From Streptomyces sp. B21-083 (GTDB taxonomy: Bacteria > Actinomycetota > Actinomycetes > Streptomycetales > Streptomycetaceae): a DNA stretch of 64,000 bases. This document shows positions 29,446-38,041 of this stretch, in pieces. Every line of letters begins with the position of its first letter. Position 1 is the first letter of the stretch. Under the pieces are notes generated by a model, which did not search any database, was not told where the DNA came from, and saw only the letters and a program-made list of their open reading frames with translations. The stretch is taken from assembly GCF_036898825.1 (NCBI RefSeq), contig NZ_JARUND010000003.1, forward strand, positions 1 to 64,000, written 5' to 3'. The position numbers and the translations under genes were made by a program.

Positions 29446-29929
29446 AGCGCGCTCACCCCGACGCGCGGGAACTCCAACGGGCGGGCAAAGGAAGTCGAGA
29501 GCCTCGGCTCGACGCCGGGATCGGTCACGGGTTCTCCGTCAAGTGCGGTGGCGGGGCTTCTTGTTCAGCCGGATGGGCTCGAAGCGGTCCTTCGAGCCCT
29601 GACCGTCAACGGCGTGAAGTGGGCCGTCGACGATCAGGACGCGCGAATGCGCGAATTGGTTGAAGTGCCCGACCGCGGTTACCTGACTGCTCGGGCGAGC
29701 TGGTTTGCCTGTGTCGGGAGAGCTGTGCGAGCCTTTTCCGTCACCTCTCTGAAAGGGCTGATCGTGACACTAGGCATGGTTCTCGGCGACTTCTCCTCTC
29801 GCGCTTCGACGCGGGGGCGGTAGCCCTACCTGCCTTGACACGCGCGCCCGTGCCGCGGCACGGGCTCGTTTGCCCTGCTCCTCGTCGAAGTGCTCTTCGT
29901 GCCCATGCACGTTCGAACACGAGGAGTAC
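29446..29929. promoter_or_regulatory. Intergenic region with promoter and 20-bp palindrome
   Basis: This 484-bp gap lies between divergent genes. A TTGACA hexamer (29835-29840) is followed at 29846-29865 by a perfect 20-bp palindrome with half-site GCCCGTGCCG, in the place of a promoter spacer. A repressor site controlling the methyltransferase gene 65 bp downstream is likely. An open frame at 29548-29823 has no family signal and I do not count it as a gene. Confidence 0.55.
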
Positions 29930-31081
29930 ATGGTGTCCACCATTCACTGGACCGAGATTCACCGGGCCGGGACAGACACCCCCCGTTCCGCGCACTGGCA
30001 TTCCGAGAGCGCGACACCGCCTCCCAGCCGCGTAGTCGGCGCGGGCGACGGTATGCGTGCCGACACCGCTCACCGTCTGGCCTGCGAAGGCACCGCCTTG
30101 TTGTGGCAAGGCGATTTCCACAACGCGCGTCAACTGCTGGCAGCGATGCGCCGCCGCATCGACCGGAAACCTTCCAAGCCGGGCGACAGCACGGCAGACC
30201 TCTTCCACCTGCACCGCAGCGCCCATAGCCACCGTGCCCGGGTGCTCGGCAGGCTCCTCGTCCTCCTGGACGACGACCACTGCCTGAACCTGCGCAGAGC
30301 CCCCGATGTCCGCCAGGCGTGCACCGAGGCGTACGGTCCGCCGTCCGAGCCGATGGCCGTGTCGCTCACTGAGCTGCTGGGCGTGATCGGAGCGCATCAG
30401 TGGCGCGCGAAGGGCGTGGAGGTACCGGCCCTCCGTATTCGTATTCACCCGCACTACGGCGTGTTCTCCCCGGTCAGAGGCGAGTACGTCGACCTCGTCG
30501 CGCAGGCACCGCTCCCCACCTCGGCGGACCAACGGACGGGTCACCGCACGGCGTTCGACCTCGGGACGGGTACGGGAGTGCTCGCAGCCGTCCTGGCCCA
30601 CCGCGGGGTCGACCACATCGTGGCCACGGACGTCAGCCCGCGTGCCCTGGCCTGCGCGCGCGAGAACGTCCATCGACTGCGCCTCACCGGGCGCGTCGAC
30701 GTCGTGGGGCCCGCCCTTTTTCCCGACGGGCGCGCGGATCTCGTCGTCTGCAACCCGCCCTGGATTCCGGCCCGGCCCACCTCCACCGTGGAGCAAGGCG
30801 TCTACGACCCGGGCGGCAGCATGCTCCGCGACTTTCTGGACGGACTCGCCGCGCATCTCGAACCCGGAGGCGAGGGATGGCTCGTCCTCTCGGATCTGGC
30901 GGAGCGCCTCGGACTCAGGACACGCGGCGAACTGCTGGCCGGCATCGAGGCAGCGGGCCTGCACGTGGTGGACAGGATCGACACCAGACCACGGCATCCA
31001 CGAGTGAGGGACACCGCCGATCCTCTCCACGCCGCCCGAGCCGCGGAAGTCACGTCGCTCTGGCGTCTCGCCGCCAACTGA
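29930..31081 (+). CDS. SAM-dependent methyltransferase, HemK-like with NPPW motif
   Basis: 383 residues from ATG 29930, five bases after GAGGAG. The N-terminal half (about 1-200) is helical and unfamiliar. The C-terminal half is a class I methyltransferase: TAFDLGTGTGVLAAVLAHRG (motif I), IVATDVSPRALACARENV (motif II) and LVVCNPPWIPARP, the NPPY/W motif of enzymes that methylate amide, exocyclic amino or nucleobase nitrogen. The target is unknown; glutamine, rRNA and small-molecule substrates are all possible. Monocistronic, preceded by a probable operator. Confidence 0.8.
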   Translation: MVSTIHWTEIHRAGTDTPRSAHWHSESATPPPSRVVGAGDGMRADTAHRLACEGTALLWQGDFHNARQLLAAMRRRIDRKPSKPGDSTADLFHLHRSAHSHRARVLGRLLVLLDDDHCLNLRRAPDVRQACTEAYGPPSEPMAVSLTELLGVIGAHQWRAKGVEVPALRIRIHPHYGVFSPVRGEYVDLVAQAPLPTSADQRTGHRTAFDLGTGTGVLAAVLAHRGVDHIVATDVSPRALACARENVHRLRLTGRVDVVGPALFPDGRADLVVCNPPWIPARPTSTVEQGVYDPGGSMLRDFLDGLAAHLEPGGEGWLVLSDLAERLGLRTRGELLAGIEAAGLHVVDRIDTRPRHPRVRDTADPLHAARAAEVTSLWRLAAN

Positions 31082-31309
31082 CATTCAGCGCTGCGACCGA
31101 GGGAGACCTGTCGGTCGTCGGCCGACAGTGCGGTCCGGTGCGCGAGGGGAATGGGGTCCGAACCCGGCGGGAAGGCGGATCGTTCCGCCCTCACTCCGTC
31201 GGGTGATCCCGCGACGAATCCCCTGGTCAGCCGAACAATCGTACATAGCGTGATCGTGTTGCTTGTGCACCTAGGACGCCGAGCCCACACTTGAGGAGGA
31301 GGTGCCGCC

Positions 31310-31957
31310 ATGACCGCTCTTGCGCACGAGAGGCCCGAGACGATGTCCGAGTCCCAGGTTGAACTCACGAATGAACCCAACCTGGACGAGGTCGTGTGGC
31401 AGGTATGGAAGGCCATAGAACTCCCCGAGGGCTACCGCGCTGAGATCATCGAGGGAGCCATCGAGGTGTCGCCCACCGGACGTTTTTCGCATGCCCAGGT
31501 TGTCAATCGCCTGCGCGATGCGCTGGCGATCTTCCTCCAGGACAATGAGTACGGCGCCTGGAACGACACGAACGTGATCCATCCGCAGAGGGCGTGGATT
31601 CCGGACGGGTTCGTGGCCCCTCGGGACGGTGAACTGATCGAGGCGGAGGACAGTCTCGGCATCAAGGCCTCAGCGGTTCACGTGGTGATCGAAGTCGTTT
31701 CTCCCGGCAAGCGCAACCAGGATCGTGACCGGGTTCGCAAGCGCCGGGAGTACGCCCGTGCCGGAATCCCCGTGTACGTGATCGTCGACGACTACGACAA
31801 CCACGGAACGGTGAGCATTCTGACCGCCCCGGTCCCCGACCACGCCCGCTACGAGGACGAGCACCGCGTGCCGTACGGCACCGAGGCAGTCGTTCCGGAG
31901 GGCCCTGCCAAGGGGTTCGTCATCGGTGAGACGATCACGGGTCCTAAGCGAGGTTGA
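31310..31957 (+). CDS. Uma2 family (DUF820) restriction-endonuclease-fold protein
   Basis: 215 residues. The PD-(D/E)xK-like core is visible: YRAEIIEGAIEVSPTGR, WIPDGFVAPR, then VHVVIEVVSPGKRNQDRDRV with the E-x-V-S-P and a following K, and YARAGIPVYVIVD. Uma2 proteins are abundant in Streptomyces and are predicted nucleases; their biological role is not settled. The 3' end overlaps the convergent DUF6924 gene by 109 bp. Start ATG 31310 follows GAGGAGGTG. Confidence 0.88.
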   Translation: MTALAHERPETMSESQVELTNEPNLDEVVWQVWKAIELPEGYRAEIIEGAIEVSPTGRFSHAQVVNRLRDALAIFLQDNEYGAWNDTNVIHPQRAWIPDGFVAPRDGELIEAEDSLGIKASAVHVVIEVVSPGKRNQDRDRVRKRREYARAGIPVYVIVDDYDNHGTVSILTAPVPDHARYEDEHRVPYGTEAVVPEGPAKGFVIGETITGPKRG

Positions 31958-32529
31958 GGCGAGTCGTGGAACGGCCGGGAGGTGAGCTGATGAGCCGCCT
32001 CCCGGCCCTTCCCCTTGTGCGCAGGCTCGACACAGTCGTCAGCGGCCGACAAAGACCTCTGCCGTGGACCCTCGGAAGACACCCTGAGGGCCTTGGCCGC
32101 TTCCTTGAATTCACCGAAGGACATGTTGGCGATCATCAGATTCGCGTGCATTTCGTGGACCCCAGCCGGGACGCTGCGGAACATGCCGCCCTCCGCCTCG
32201 AACTCCTCGTCACTCTCACACTCTTCCCTGGTCAGCATGGCCACCGCCAGCAATGTGCTGGGCCCGTCGCGCATCGAGTCGCGGTCGGCGAGGTACACAA
32301 CGCTCAGTTCCTCATCGGTGGACGCCGCAGACAGTATCTGAGCCGGCGTGAAGCCCCCACACGTCGGATTGTCGACCAGGTGGACGTACGGCTCGTAGTC
32401 GCCGTCACCCCAGGGTCTCAACAGCTCCGCTTTCACAGCAGCCCATGCCTGCTCGTTGTCGTAGTCGGTTCTGATGACCAGCGCTGCGTCCTGATCACGC
32501 CCGGCCAACCACTCGACATACCCGCTCAC
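31849..32529 (-). CDS. DUF6924 domain protein, 3' end running into Uma2 gene
   Basis: From GTG 32529 about 226 residues. Residues 12-150 form the DUF6924 domain: ALVIRTDYDNEQAWAAVKAE, VHLVDNPTCGGFTPAQIL, FRSVPAGVHEMHANLMIANM. The last ~60 residues (from about HKGKGREAAHQ on) have no family character and, from 31957 downward, are simply the reverse strand of the Uma2 gene, so a natural stop near 31,990 may have been lost. Function unknown; cytosolic. Confidence 0.7.
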   Translation of the reverse strand: MSGYVEWLAGRDQDAALVIRTDYDNEQAWAAVKAELLRPWGDGDYEPYVHLVDNPTCGGFTPAQILSAASTDEELSVVYLADRDSMRDGPSTLLAVAMLTREECESDEEFEAEGGMFRSVPAGVHEMHANLMIANMSFGEFKEAAKALRVSSEGPRQRSLSAADDCVEPAHKGKGREAAHQLTSRPFHDSPQPRLGPVIVSPMTNPLAGPSGTTASVPYGTRCSSS

Positions 32530-32654
32530 GTTGCTACCCCCGCCTGTGCAGTCATGTCCCTCGGATTCCGCGTGCACGCTACGCGAGGCCACTGACACAG
32601 AGGCGAGCCTTCAAATGCCGAAGCCCGCCGAGTGAAGCGCTCAGTCGCACGGGC

Positions 32655-33288
32655 TCAGCTCACCTTGAACTGCATCGTGGTCGCCGGGCCCGTCCGGCCC
32701 CCGTACCCGTAGTAGTCCACCGCCCGCACCGTGAACGTGTAGGAGCCGGAAGCGGGCGGCGTCCACGTGGCCGTCGAGTCCGTGGTCCTCGTACAACCCG
32801 TGTCGCTGGAGAACCTGTACTCGAACCGCCGTGCGCCACCCAGTCGTTCGCCGTGCACTCCGTGTACGGGGCGGACAGGGTGACCGCCGGTGGCAGTGGC
32901 GCGGTGGCCGTCGCCGGGGTCTCCCGGTACACCGTGACCAGTCCCGTGGGGGCCGACTCGTTGCCGTACTGGTCGAGGGCGACCACGTAGGAGGAGGCGC
33001 GGCCATCCCGCCCGTTCGGGAACGGCGGAATCCAGCCGTCGATGATCAGGGCTCGTGAGGAACGTCCTTGGTTGTACAGATCTTGGTCGGGTCTCCGTGT
33101 CCTTGCCAGGTGCACTTGGTGGAGAGCGTGCGAAGGCCGTTTGCGCAGGCTTCCGCCACTTCTTCACGGTGACAGCGGAGTGTGATGTTGCCCTCCGGAT
33201 AAGTAGTTCCGCTTGACGCCTGCGGGGTCCCCCGAGTTGTCTTTTCAGACACATGGGCCGCACTGCTGCGTCCACGTCCCAAAAGCAC
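32655..33288 (-). pseudogene. Remnant of an exported FnIII-like protein, frameshifted
   Basis: Three frames on the minus strand carry consecutive pieces of one protein: NITLRCHREEVAEACANGL with TKCTWQGHGDPTKICTTKD (from about 33,210), then LIIDGWIPPFPNG and SSYVVALDQYGNESAPTG (33,060-32,950), then FEYRFSSDTGCTRTTDS with SGSYTFTVRAVDYYGYGG (32,830-32,655), ending FKVS at 32655. The last two pieces have the strand pattern of fibronectin type III domains. Frame changes near 33,060 and 32,835 and loss of the 5' end mean no product is expected. The original was presumably a secreted multidomain enzyme or adhesin. Confidence 0.6.
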
Positions 33289-33305
33289 CTGAAGTGAGCG
33301 CCCGA

Positions 33306-34469
33306 ATGTTTCGTCTGTCTCGTCCGGTTGGTCCGATTCGCATGAGTCGTGTGGCTCGTTTTCGTCGTTCCGCCACAGCCGTGGCCGCCTCCGCGGTCAC
33401 GGTGTCCCTCGCTGCCGGTTGCGGCGTACTCGACGCCAGTGGGAAAGCCAGTGAGTCGACCCCGGCCAAGGGCAACGACATCACGGTGGGGCTGCTGCTT
33501 CCGGAGACGGCGAACACCCGGTACGAAAAGTTCGACTACCCGATCATCAAGAACAAGGTCGCGTCGCTCACCAACGGTGAGGGCCGGGTCGAGTACGCCA
33601 ACGCGGGCGCGGACGCCGCCAAGCAGGCCCAGCAGTTGCGGAAGATGATCGACGACAAGGTCGACGTCCTGCTCCTGGACGCCGTGGACGCGCACGCCAT
33701 CGCCGGCGAGGTCAAGAAGGCCAAGGACGCCGGGATTCCGGTCATCGCGTACGACCGGCTGGCCGAGGGCCCCATCGACGCGTACATATCCTTCGACAAC
33801 GAACTCGTCGGCGAGGTGCAGGGACGTTCCCTCCTGGAGGCGCTCGGCGGTGACGTCGACATCTCGAAGAAGATCGTCATGATGAACGGGTCGGTGACCG
33901 ACCCCAACGCCGCGCAGTTCAAGGAGGGCGCCCTCTCCGAGCTGAACGGCAAGGTGACGATCGCGCAGTCCTTCGACACCAAGGACTGGAAGCCGGAGAA
34001 CGCCGAGGCGAACATGACGAAGGCGATCGCCGCCATCGGCAAGGACGACATCGCCGCCGTCTACTCCGCGAACGACGGCATGGCGGGCGGCATCATCAAG
34101 GCCCTGGAGGCCGCGGGCGTCACCAAGCTGCCGCCGATCACCGGGCAGGACGCCGAACTGGCCGCCGTGCAGCGGATCATCAACGGCGAGCAGTACATGA
34201 GCGTCTACAAGTCGTACCCGCAGGAGGCCGAGACGGCGGCCGAGATGGCCGTCGCCCGCATCCAGGGCCGCGACATCCAGTTCGACGCCCTCACCCGGGA
34301 CAAGGTCGACAGCCCCACGAACAAGGACATTCCGGCCCAGCTGGTGAGTGTCGTCGCTCTGACGAAGGACAACATCAAGAGCACGGTGGTCGAGGACGGC
34401 ATCTACAAGATCTCCGACATCTGCACGGCGAAGCTCGACGACGACTGCGCGGCCCTCGGGCTGAAGTAG
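33306..34469 (+). CDS. Sugar ABC transporter substrate-binding lipoprotein (XylF/ChvE-like), orphan
   Basis: 387 residues with a lipoprotein signal (AASAVTVSLAAGC; Cys about residue 40). The periplasmic-binding fold of the D-xylose/ribose group follows: DITVGLLLPETANTRYEKFD, DVLLLDAVDAHAIAGEV, AGIPVIAYDRL, IVMMNGSVTDPNAA, IAAVYSANDGMAGGI and a C-terminal DDDCAALGLK. In Streptomyces such genes are followed by the permease and ATPase genes; here the next gene is on the other strand across a strong terminator, so the transporter is incomplete at this locus. ATG 33306 or 33342 is the start. Confidence 0.88.
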   Translation: MFRLSRPVGPIRMSRVARFRRSATAVAASAVTVSLAAGCGVLDASGKASESTPAKGNDITVGLLLPETANTRYEKFDYPIIKNKVASLTNGEGRVEYANAGADAAKQAQQLRKMIDDKVDVLLLDAVDAHAIAGEVKKAKDAGIPVIAYDRLAEGPIDAYISFDNELVGEVQGRSLLEALGGDVDISKKIVMMNGSVTDPNAAQFKEGALSELNGKVTIAQSFDTKDWKPENAEANMTKAIAAIGKDDIAAVYSANDGMAGGIIKALEAAGVTKLPPITGQDAELAAVQRIINGEQYMSVYKSYPQEAETAAEMAVARIQGRDIQFDALTRDKVDSPTNKDIPAQLVSVVALTKDNIKSTVVEDGIYKISDICTAKLDDDCAALGLK

Positions 34470-34494
34470 CCGCCAGTGGCGACGGGAGGCGCGG

Positions 34495-34535
34495 GCGCGT
34501 ACCCCGGGCCCACCCGCCCGCCCCGGGGTACGCGC
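34495..34535. terminator. Bidirectional hairpin between binding protein and transglutaminase genes
   Basis: GCGCGTACCCCGG (34495-34507) pairs with CCGGGGTACGCGC (34523-34535), a 13-bp perfect stem between two convergent genes. No T-run, as is common in Streptomyces. Confidence 0.8.
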
Positions 34536-34552
34536 ATCCCGTACGGGACGTT

Positions 34553-35473
34553 TCAGGCCACCCGCGTGAACTCCACCGTCACCTCCGGCGGCCCCCCGGC
34601 CACGCCCCGGTACACGCCCTTGTGCGGTGTCACGTCGTCGTAGTCGCGCCCCCGGCCGACCACCACGTGGGACTCGTCGGCGCGGGTCCGGTTCGTCGGG
34701 TCGTAGCCGCACCAGTCACCCGCCCAGTACTCCACCCAGGCGTGGGACTGGCCCTCCACCGGGCGGTGCAGTTCCGCCTCCCGCTCGGGGTGGAGATAGC
34801 CGGAGACATAGCGGGTGGGCAGGCCCAGGCCCCGCAGCAGCGCGATCGTCACATGGGCGATGTCCTGGCAGACGCCCGCGCCCTGCTCCCACGCCTCCGC
34901 CGCCGACGTGTTCACGCCGGTCGCGCCGGGCAGGTACGACACCCGGTCCGCGACCAGCGCCGACACCGCCGTCGCCGTCTCGTGCGGGTCGAGACCCACG
35001 GCCACCTCCCGCGCCCGCGCCACCAGCTCCGGCGGCACCGACGTCCGTACCGTCGCCGTCGCGTACTCCAGCAGACGGGAGTTGGCCGTCCGGTCGGTGA
35101 TCTCCGCCCAGCTCGGCGCGGGGTCCAGGGGGCCAGGGGGAGCCGTCTCCACCAGGCTCTGGGCGGTGATCGTGAGGTCGGCGTGCGGATCCATCAGGTC
35201 GAAACCGGTGACCTGCGTCCCCCAGTAGTCCCAGTACGACCAGGTCGGCGTCGTCGGGTTGACGGTGACCCGGGCGTCCAGCGTCGTCTGGCCGGGGAGC
35301 GTCAGCGGAGTCATCCGGACCTCGTTGTGCGAGGACACCGCGGCCTGCGCGTACGCGACCCGGGTGACATGCCGGATGCGGAGCCGGCGGGTCATCGGCG
35401 CGTTCGCCGGCATGATGCTCGTCGCGCCGCCCGTTCCGCTGCCCGTCCCGCCCCCTGTCCCATTGCTGCTCAT
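34553..35473 (-). CDS. Transglutaminase-like cysteine protease/ligase
   Basis: 306 residues. A bacterial transglutaminase N-terminal domain (LRIRHVTRVAYAQAAVSSHN) leads to the catalytic core with Cys in GAGVCQDIAHVTI, His in GQSHAWVEYW and Asp in WCGYDPTNR, so the triad is complete. ATG 35473 has AGGAAGGAG upstream and overlaps the alpha-E stop (ATGA-like), last gene of the three-gene operon. In actinobacteria this trio (ATP-grasp, alpha-E, transglutaminase) is conserved and thought to build or cut an unknown peptide-like product. Confidence 0.9.
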   Translation of the reverse strand: MSSNGTGGGTGSGTGGATSIMPANAPMTRRLRIRHVTRVAYAQAAVSSHNEVRMTPLTLPGQTTLDARVTVNPTTPTWSYWDYWGTQVTGFDLMDPHADLTITAQSLVETAPPGPLDPAPSWAEITDRTANSRLLEYATATVRTSVPPELVARAREVAVGLDPHETATAVSALVADRVSYLPGATGVNTSAAEAWEQGAGVCQDIAHVTIALLRGLGLPTRYVSGYLHPEREAELHRPVEGQSHAWVEYWAGDWCGYDPTNRTRADESHVVVGRGRDYDDVTPHKGVYRGVAGGPPEVTVEFTRVA

Positions 35474-36411
35474 ACTGCTCGCGCTCCTTCCTGGGCCCAC
35501 TCCACGGGCCCCTGGTACGGGAAGAACCTCTCCGCGACCGCCTCCGCCGAAGCCATACAGGCGGCTTGCAAGTCCTGTAGCAGCACCGGGAGTTGGTCCT
35601 CCATGGCCTGTGAGTCCAGATACTCCAGACGGGTCCGCAGTCGGCCGATCGGGCGGCGGGCCGGGTCCTGACGCGGACGGCCGAGCGCCGCGAGGCACTC
35701 CTCCGCCGTCGTCAGGGCGTGCAGTGCCGAGCGCGGGAAGTCCCGGTCCAGGAGCAGGAATTCGGCCACTCTCGGGGTGTCACCGAAACCGCTGTACACC
35801 CGCGCGTACGCCTCGTCCGCGCCGCTCGCGCTCAGTAGCGTCGGCCAGTCGGGGGCGTGGGCGGCGTCCAACACCCGTACCGACAGCAGCCGTACGGTCA
35901 TGTCCACCCGCTCCAGGCTGCGCCCCAGGATCACGAAACGCCAGCTGTCGTCCCGGCTCATGGTGGAGTCCGCGAGGCCGAAGAAGAGGGCGGATCTGCG
36001 CCGTACCAGCTCCAAGTAGGCGTACGGGCCCGTGCGTCGGGCCGCGAGGCGCTGGTCGGCGAGGGCGTGCCAGGTGGAGTTGAGGCACTCCCACATCTCC
36101 GAGGAGACGGCCTCGCGGGCGCTTCTCGCGTTGAGCCGGGCCGCCCCGAGCGCGCCCTCGATCGCGCACGTCGAGAGGGCGTCGAAGGCGAGCTGGTCCA
36201 ACACCTGCTGCATGTCGACGGGTTGGCCGCCCGCGTCGACGCCCAGGATCGCGTACAGGGAGCGGCAGGCCGCGTCCTCGTCGCGCCAGGGGTCCTCGAG
36301 GAGGCGGTGCAGATAGGCGTCCAGGATGCGGCTCGTTGCGTCGGCCCGCTCCACGTAACGGCCCGTCCACGTCAGGGCTTCGGCTATCCGGGAGAGGATC
36401 ACGTCGTTCAC
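35470..36411 (-). CDS. Alpha-E domain protein
   Basis: 313 residues, almost wholly helical, with the alpha-E signatures ILSRIAEALTWTGRYVERAD at the start, SLYAILGVD, and WRFVILGRSLERVDMTVRLL in the middle. The domain is fused to or next to circularly permuted ATP-grasp enzymes across bacteria; its biochemical role is unknown. It overlaps its neighbours by four bases on each side, so the three proteins are produced together and may form a complex. Confidence 0.93.
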   Translation of the reverse strand: MNDVILSRIAEALTWTGRYVERADATSRILDAYLHRLLEDPWRDEDAACRSLYAILGVDAGGQPVDMQQVLDQLAFDALSTCAIEGALGAARLNARSAREAVSSEMWECLNSTWHALADQRLAARRTGPYAYLELVRRRSALFFGLADSTMSRDDSWRFVILGRSLERVDMTVRLLSVRVLDAAHAPDWPTLLSASGADEAYARVYSGFGDTPRVAEFLLLDRDFPRSALHALTTAEECLAALGRPRQDPARRPIGRLRTRLEYLDSQAMEDQLPVLLQDLQAACMASAEAVAERFFPYQGPVEWAQEGARAV

Positions 36412-37949
36412 TGCTGCGCCCCTTCCTGTACGAGGGTGAGGTTGCCGTCGGGCCCGTGCTGGCGCGGGGCGACCTCGGGAAGCGTGCCGGCCGGCTCGGG
36501 GTACGCGGTCTCGGTGGGGCCCTCGGCGAGCACCCAGGTGTCCTTGGAGCCGCCGCCCTGGCTGGAGTTGACGATCAGGTTGCCCTCCTGGAGGGCGACG
36601 CGGGTCAGCCCGCCCGGCAGGACCCAGACGTCGGTGCCGTCGTTCACGGCGAACGGACGCAGGTCGATGTGGCGCGGCGCCATCCGCTCGCCGGCCAGGG
36701 TCGGGGAGGTGGAGAGCGCGACGGGACGCTGGGCGATCCAGCCCCGGGGATCGGCGGCGACCGCCTTCCGCGTCCGTTCCAGGGTCTCCCGGTCGGCCTT
36801 GGGCCCGATGACGATGCCCTGGCCGCCGGCGCCGTCGACTGGCTTGATGACCAGCTGGTCGATCTGGTCGAGCACGGCGTCCAACTGGCCCGGCTCGTCC
36901 GGACGGAACGACTCCACGTTCGGAAGAATCGGTTCCTCGGAGAGGTAGTACCGGATCAGATCGGGTACGTAGGTGTACAGCAGCTTGTCGTCCGCGATGC
37001 CGTTGCCGACCGCGTTGGCGAGGGTGACGGTGCCCGACTGGGCGGCGCTCAGGATGCCGGGGCAGCCGATCACCGAGTCGGGCCGGAAATGGAGCGGGTC
37101 GAGGAAGTCGTCGTCCAGCCGTCGGTATACGACATGGACGGGCACCTCACCGCGCGTGGTCCGCATCCACACCCGGTTCTTACGGCACACCAGATCGTGC
37201 CCCTCGACCAGCTGCACGCCCATCAGCCGGGCCAGCAGGGCGTGTTCGAAGTAGGCGGCGTTGCTCGGCCCCGGGGTCAGGACGACGACCCGGGGATCGA
37301 CGGCCCCGTCCGGCGCGGCGGCCCGCAGCGCGGCCAGCAGGCGCCCCGCGTACCCGTCGACGGGGACGACGTGCTGCTCGGCGAAGAGGGACGGGAAGAT
37401 ACGGGTCATCGCCCGCCGGTTCTCGATGACGTACGACACCCCGGACGGCACCCGGACGTTGTCCTCCAGGACCCGGAAGTCCCCGGCCTCGTCCCGGACG
37501 AGATCGATGCCGGCGACGTGGACGCGTACCCCGCCGGGTGGCTCGATGCCCTGGGCGGCCCGGTGGAAGTGCGCCGAGCTGAGCAGCAGCCGCCACGGCA
37601 CGACACCGTCCTCGAAGGCCCGGCAACCGCCGTACGCGTCCGCGAGATAGGCCTCCAAGGCCCGCACCCGCTGGGCGACCCCGCGCTGGATGAGATCCCA
37701 CTCCAGCGCGTCGAGGATCCTCGGTACGAGGTCCAGCGGCCAGGGCCGCTCCTCGCCCGCGAAGGCGTAGGTGACCCCGCGGTCGGTGAACGCCCGGGCC
37801 ATCTGGTCGGCCCGGAAGCGCAGTTCGGTCGGTTCGATGGGCTGGAGCGCCGCCAGTACCGGCTCGTAGGCGGCCCTGACCTCACCCGGCCGCACAAACA
37901 TCTCGTCCCACGCGTCGGCCAGCGCGTATGCGTCAAATATGTCCGCCAT
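36408..37949 (-). CDS. Circularly permuted type 2 ATP-grasp protein
   Basis: 513 residues starting MADIFDAYALADAWDEMFVR. The family's order-permuted ATP-grasp elements are visible: FRVLEDNVRVPSGVSYVIEN, VVVLTPGPSNAAYFEHALLA, LVIKPVDGAGGQGIVIGP (nucleotide-binding Lys and glycine loop) and RHIDLRPFAVNDG. Such enzymes form amide bonds with ATP; the substrate is unknown. First gene of the operon with alpha-E and transglutaminase. The ATG at 37949 is preferred because the upstream in-frame stretch overlaps a separate gene end and lacks conservation. Confidence 0.93.
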   Translation of the reverse strand: MADIFDAYALADAWDEMFVRPGEVRAAYEPVLAALQPIEPTELRFRADQMARAFTDRGVTYAFAGEERPWPLDLVPRILDALEWDLIQRGVAQRVRALEAYLADAYGGCRAFEDGVVPWRLLLSSAHFHRAAQGIEPPGGVRVHVAGIDLVRDEAGDFRVLEDNVRVPSGVSYVIENRRAMTRIFPSLFAEQHVVPVDGYAGRLLAALRAAAPDGAVDPRVVVLTPGPSNAAYFEHALLARLMGVQLVEGHDLVCRKNRVWMRTTRGEVPVHVVYRRLDDDFLDPLHFRPDSVIGCPGILSAAQSGTVTLANAVGNGIADDKLLYTYVPDLIRYYLSEEPILPNVESFRPDEPGQLDAVLDQIDQLVIKPVDGAGGQGIVIGPKADRETLERTRKAVAADPRGWIAQRPVALSTSPTLAGERMAPRHIDLRPFAVNDGTDVWVLPGGLTRVALQEGNLIVNSSQGGGSKDTWVLAEGPTETAYPEPAGTLPEVAPRQHGPDGNLTLVQEGAQQ

Positions 37950-38041
37950 GGCCTGACGGTAGGGGCGGGACGTAACGGGACGATCTCCGTGTGGTTTCCG
38001 GGAGCTTGCGCGGTTTTCGGGTCGGCTGGTTCGGGTGTCGA

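Noticed and set aside
29548..29823. 91-codon open frame before the methyltransferase gene
   Set aside because: No family signal, weak codon bias and no ribosome site; it runs up to the palindromic promoter region.
32655..34712. Large minus-strand frame covering the sugar-binding protein gene
   Set aside because: Only its last ~60 codons resemble a protein (FnIII end); the rest is antisense to the binding-protein gene.
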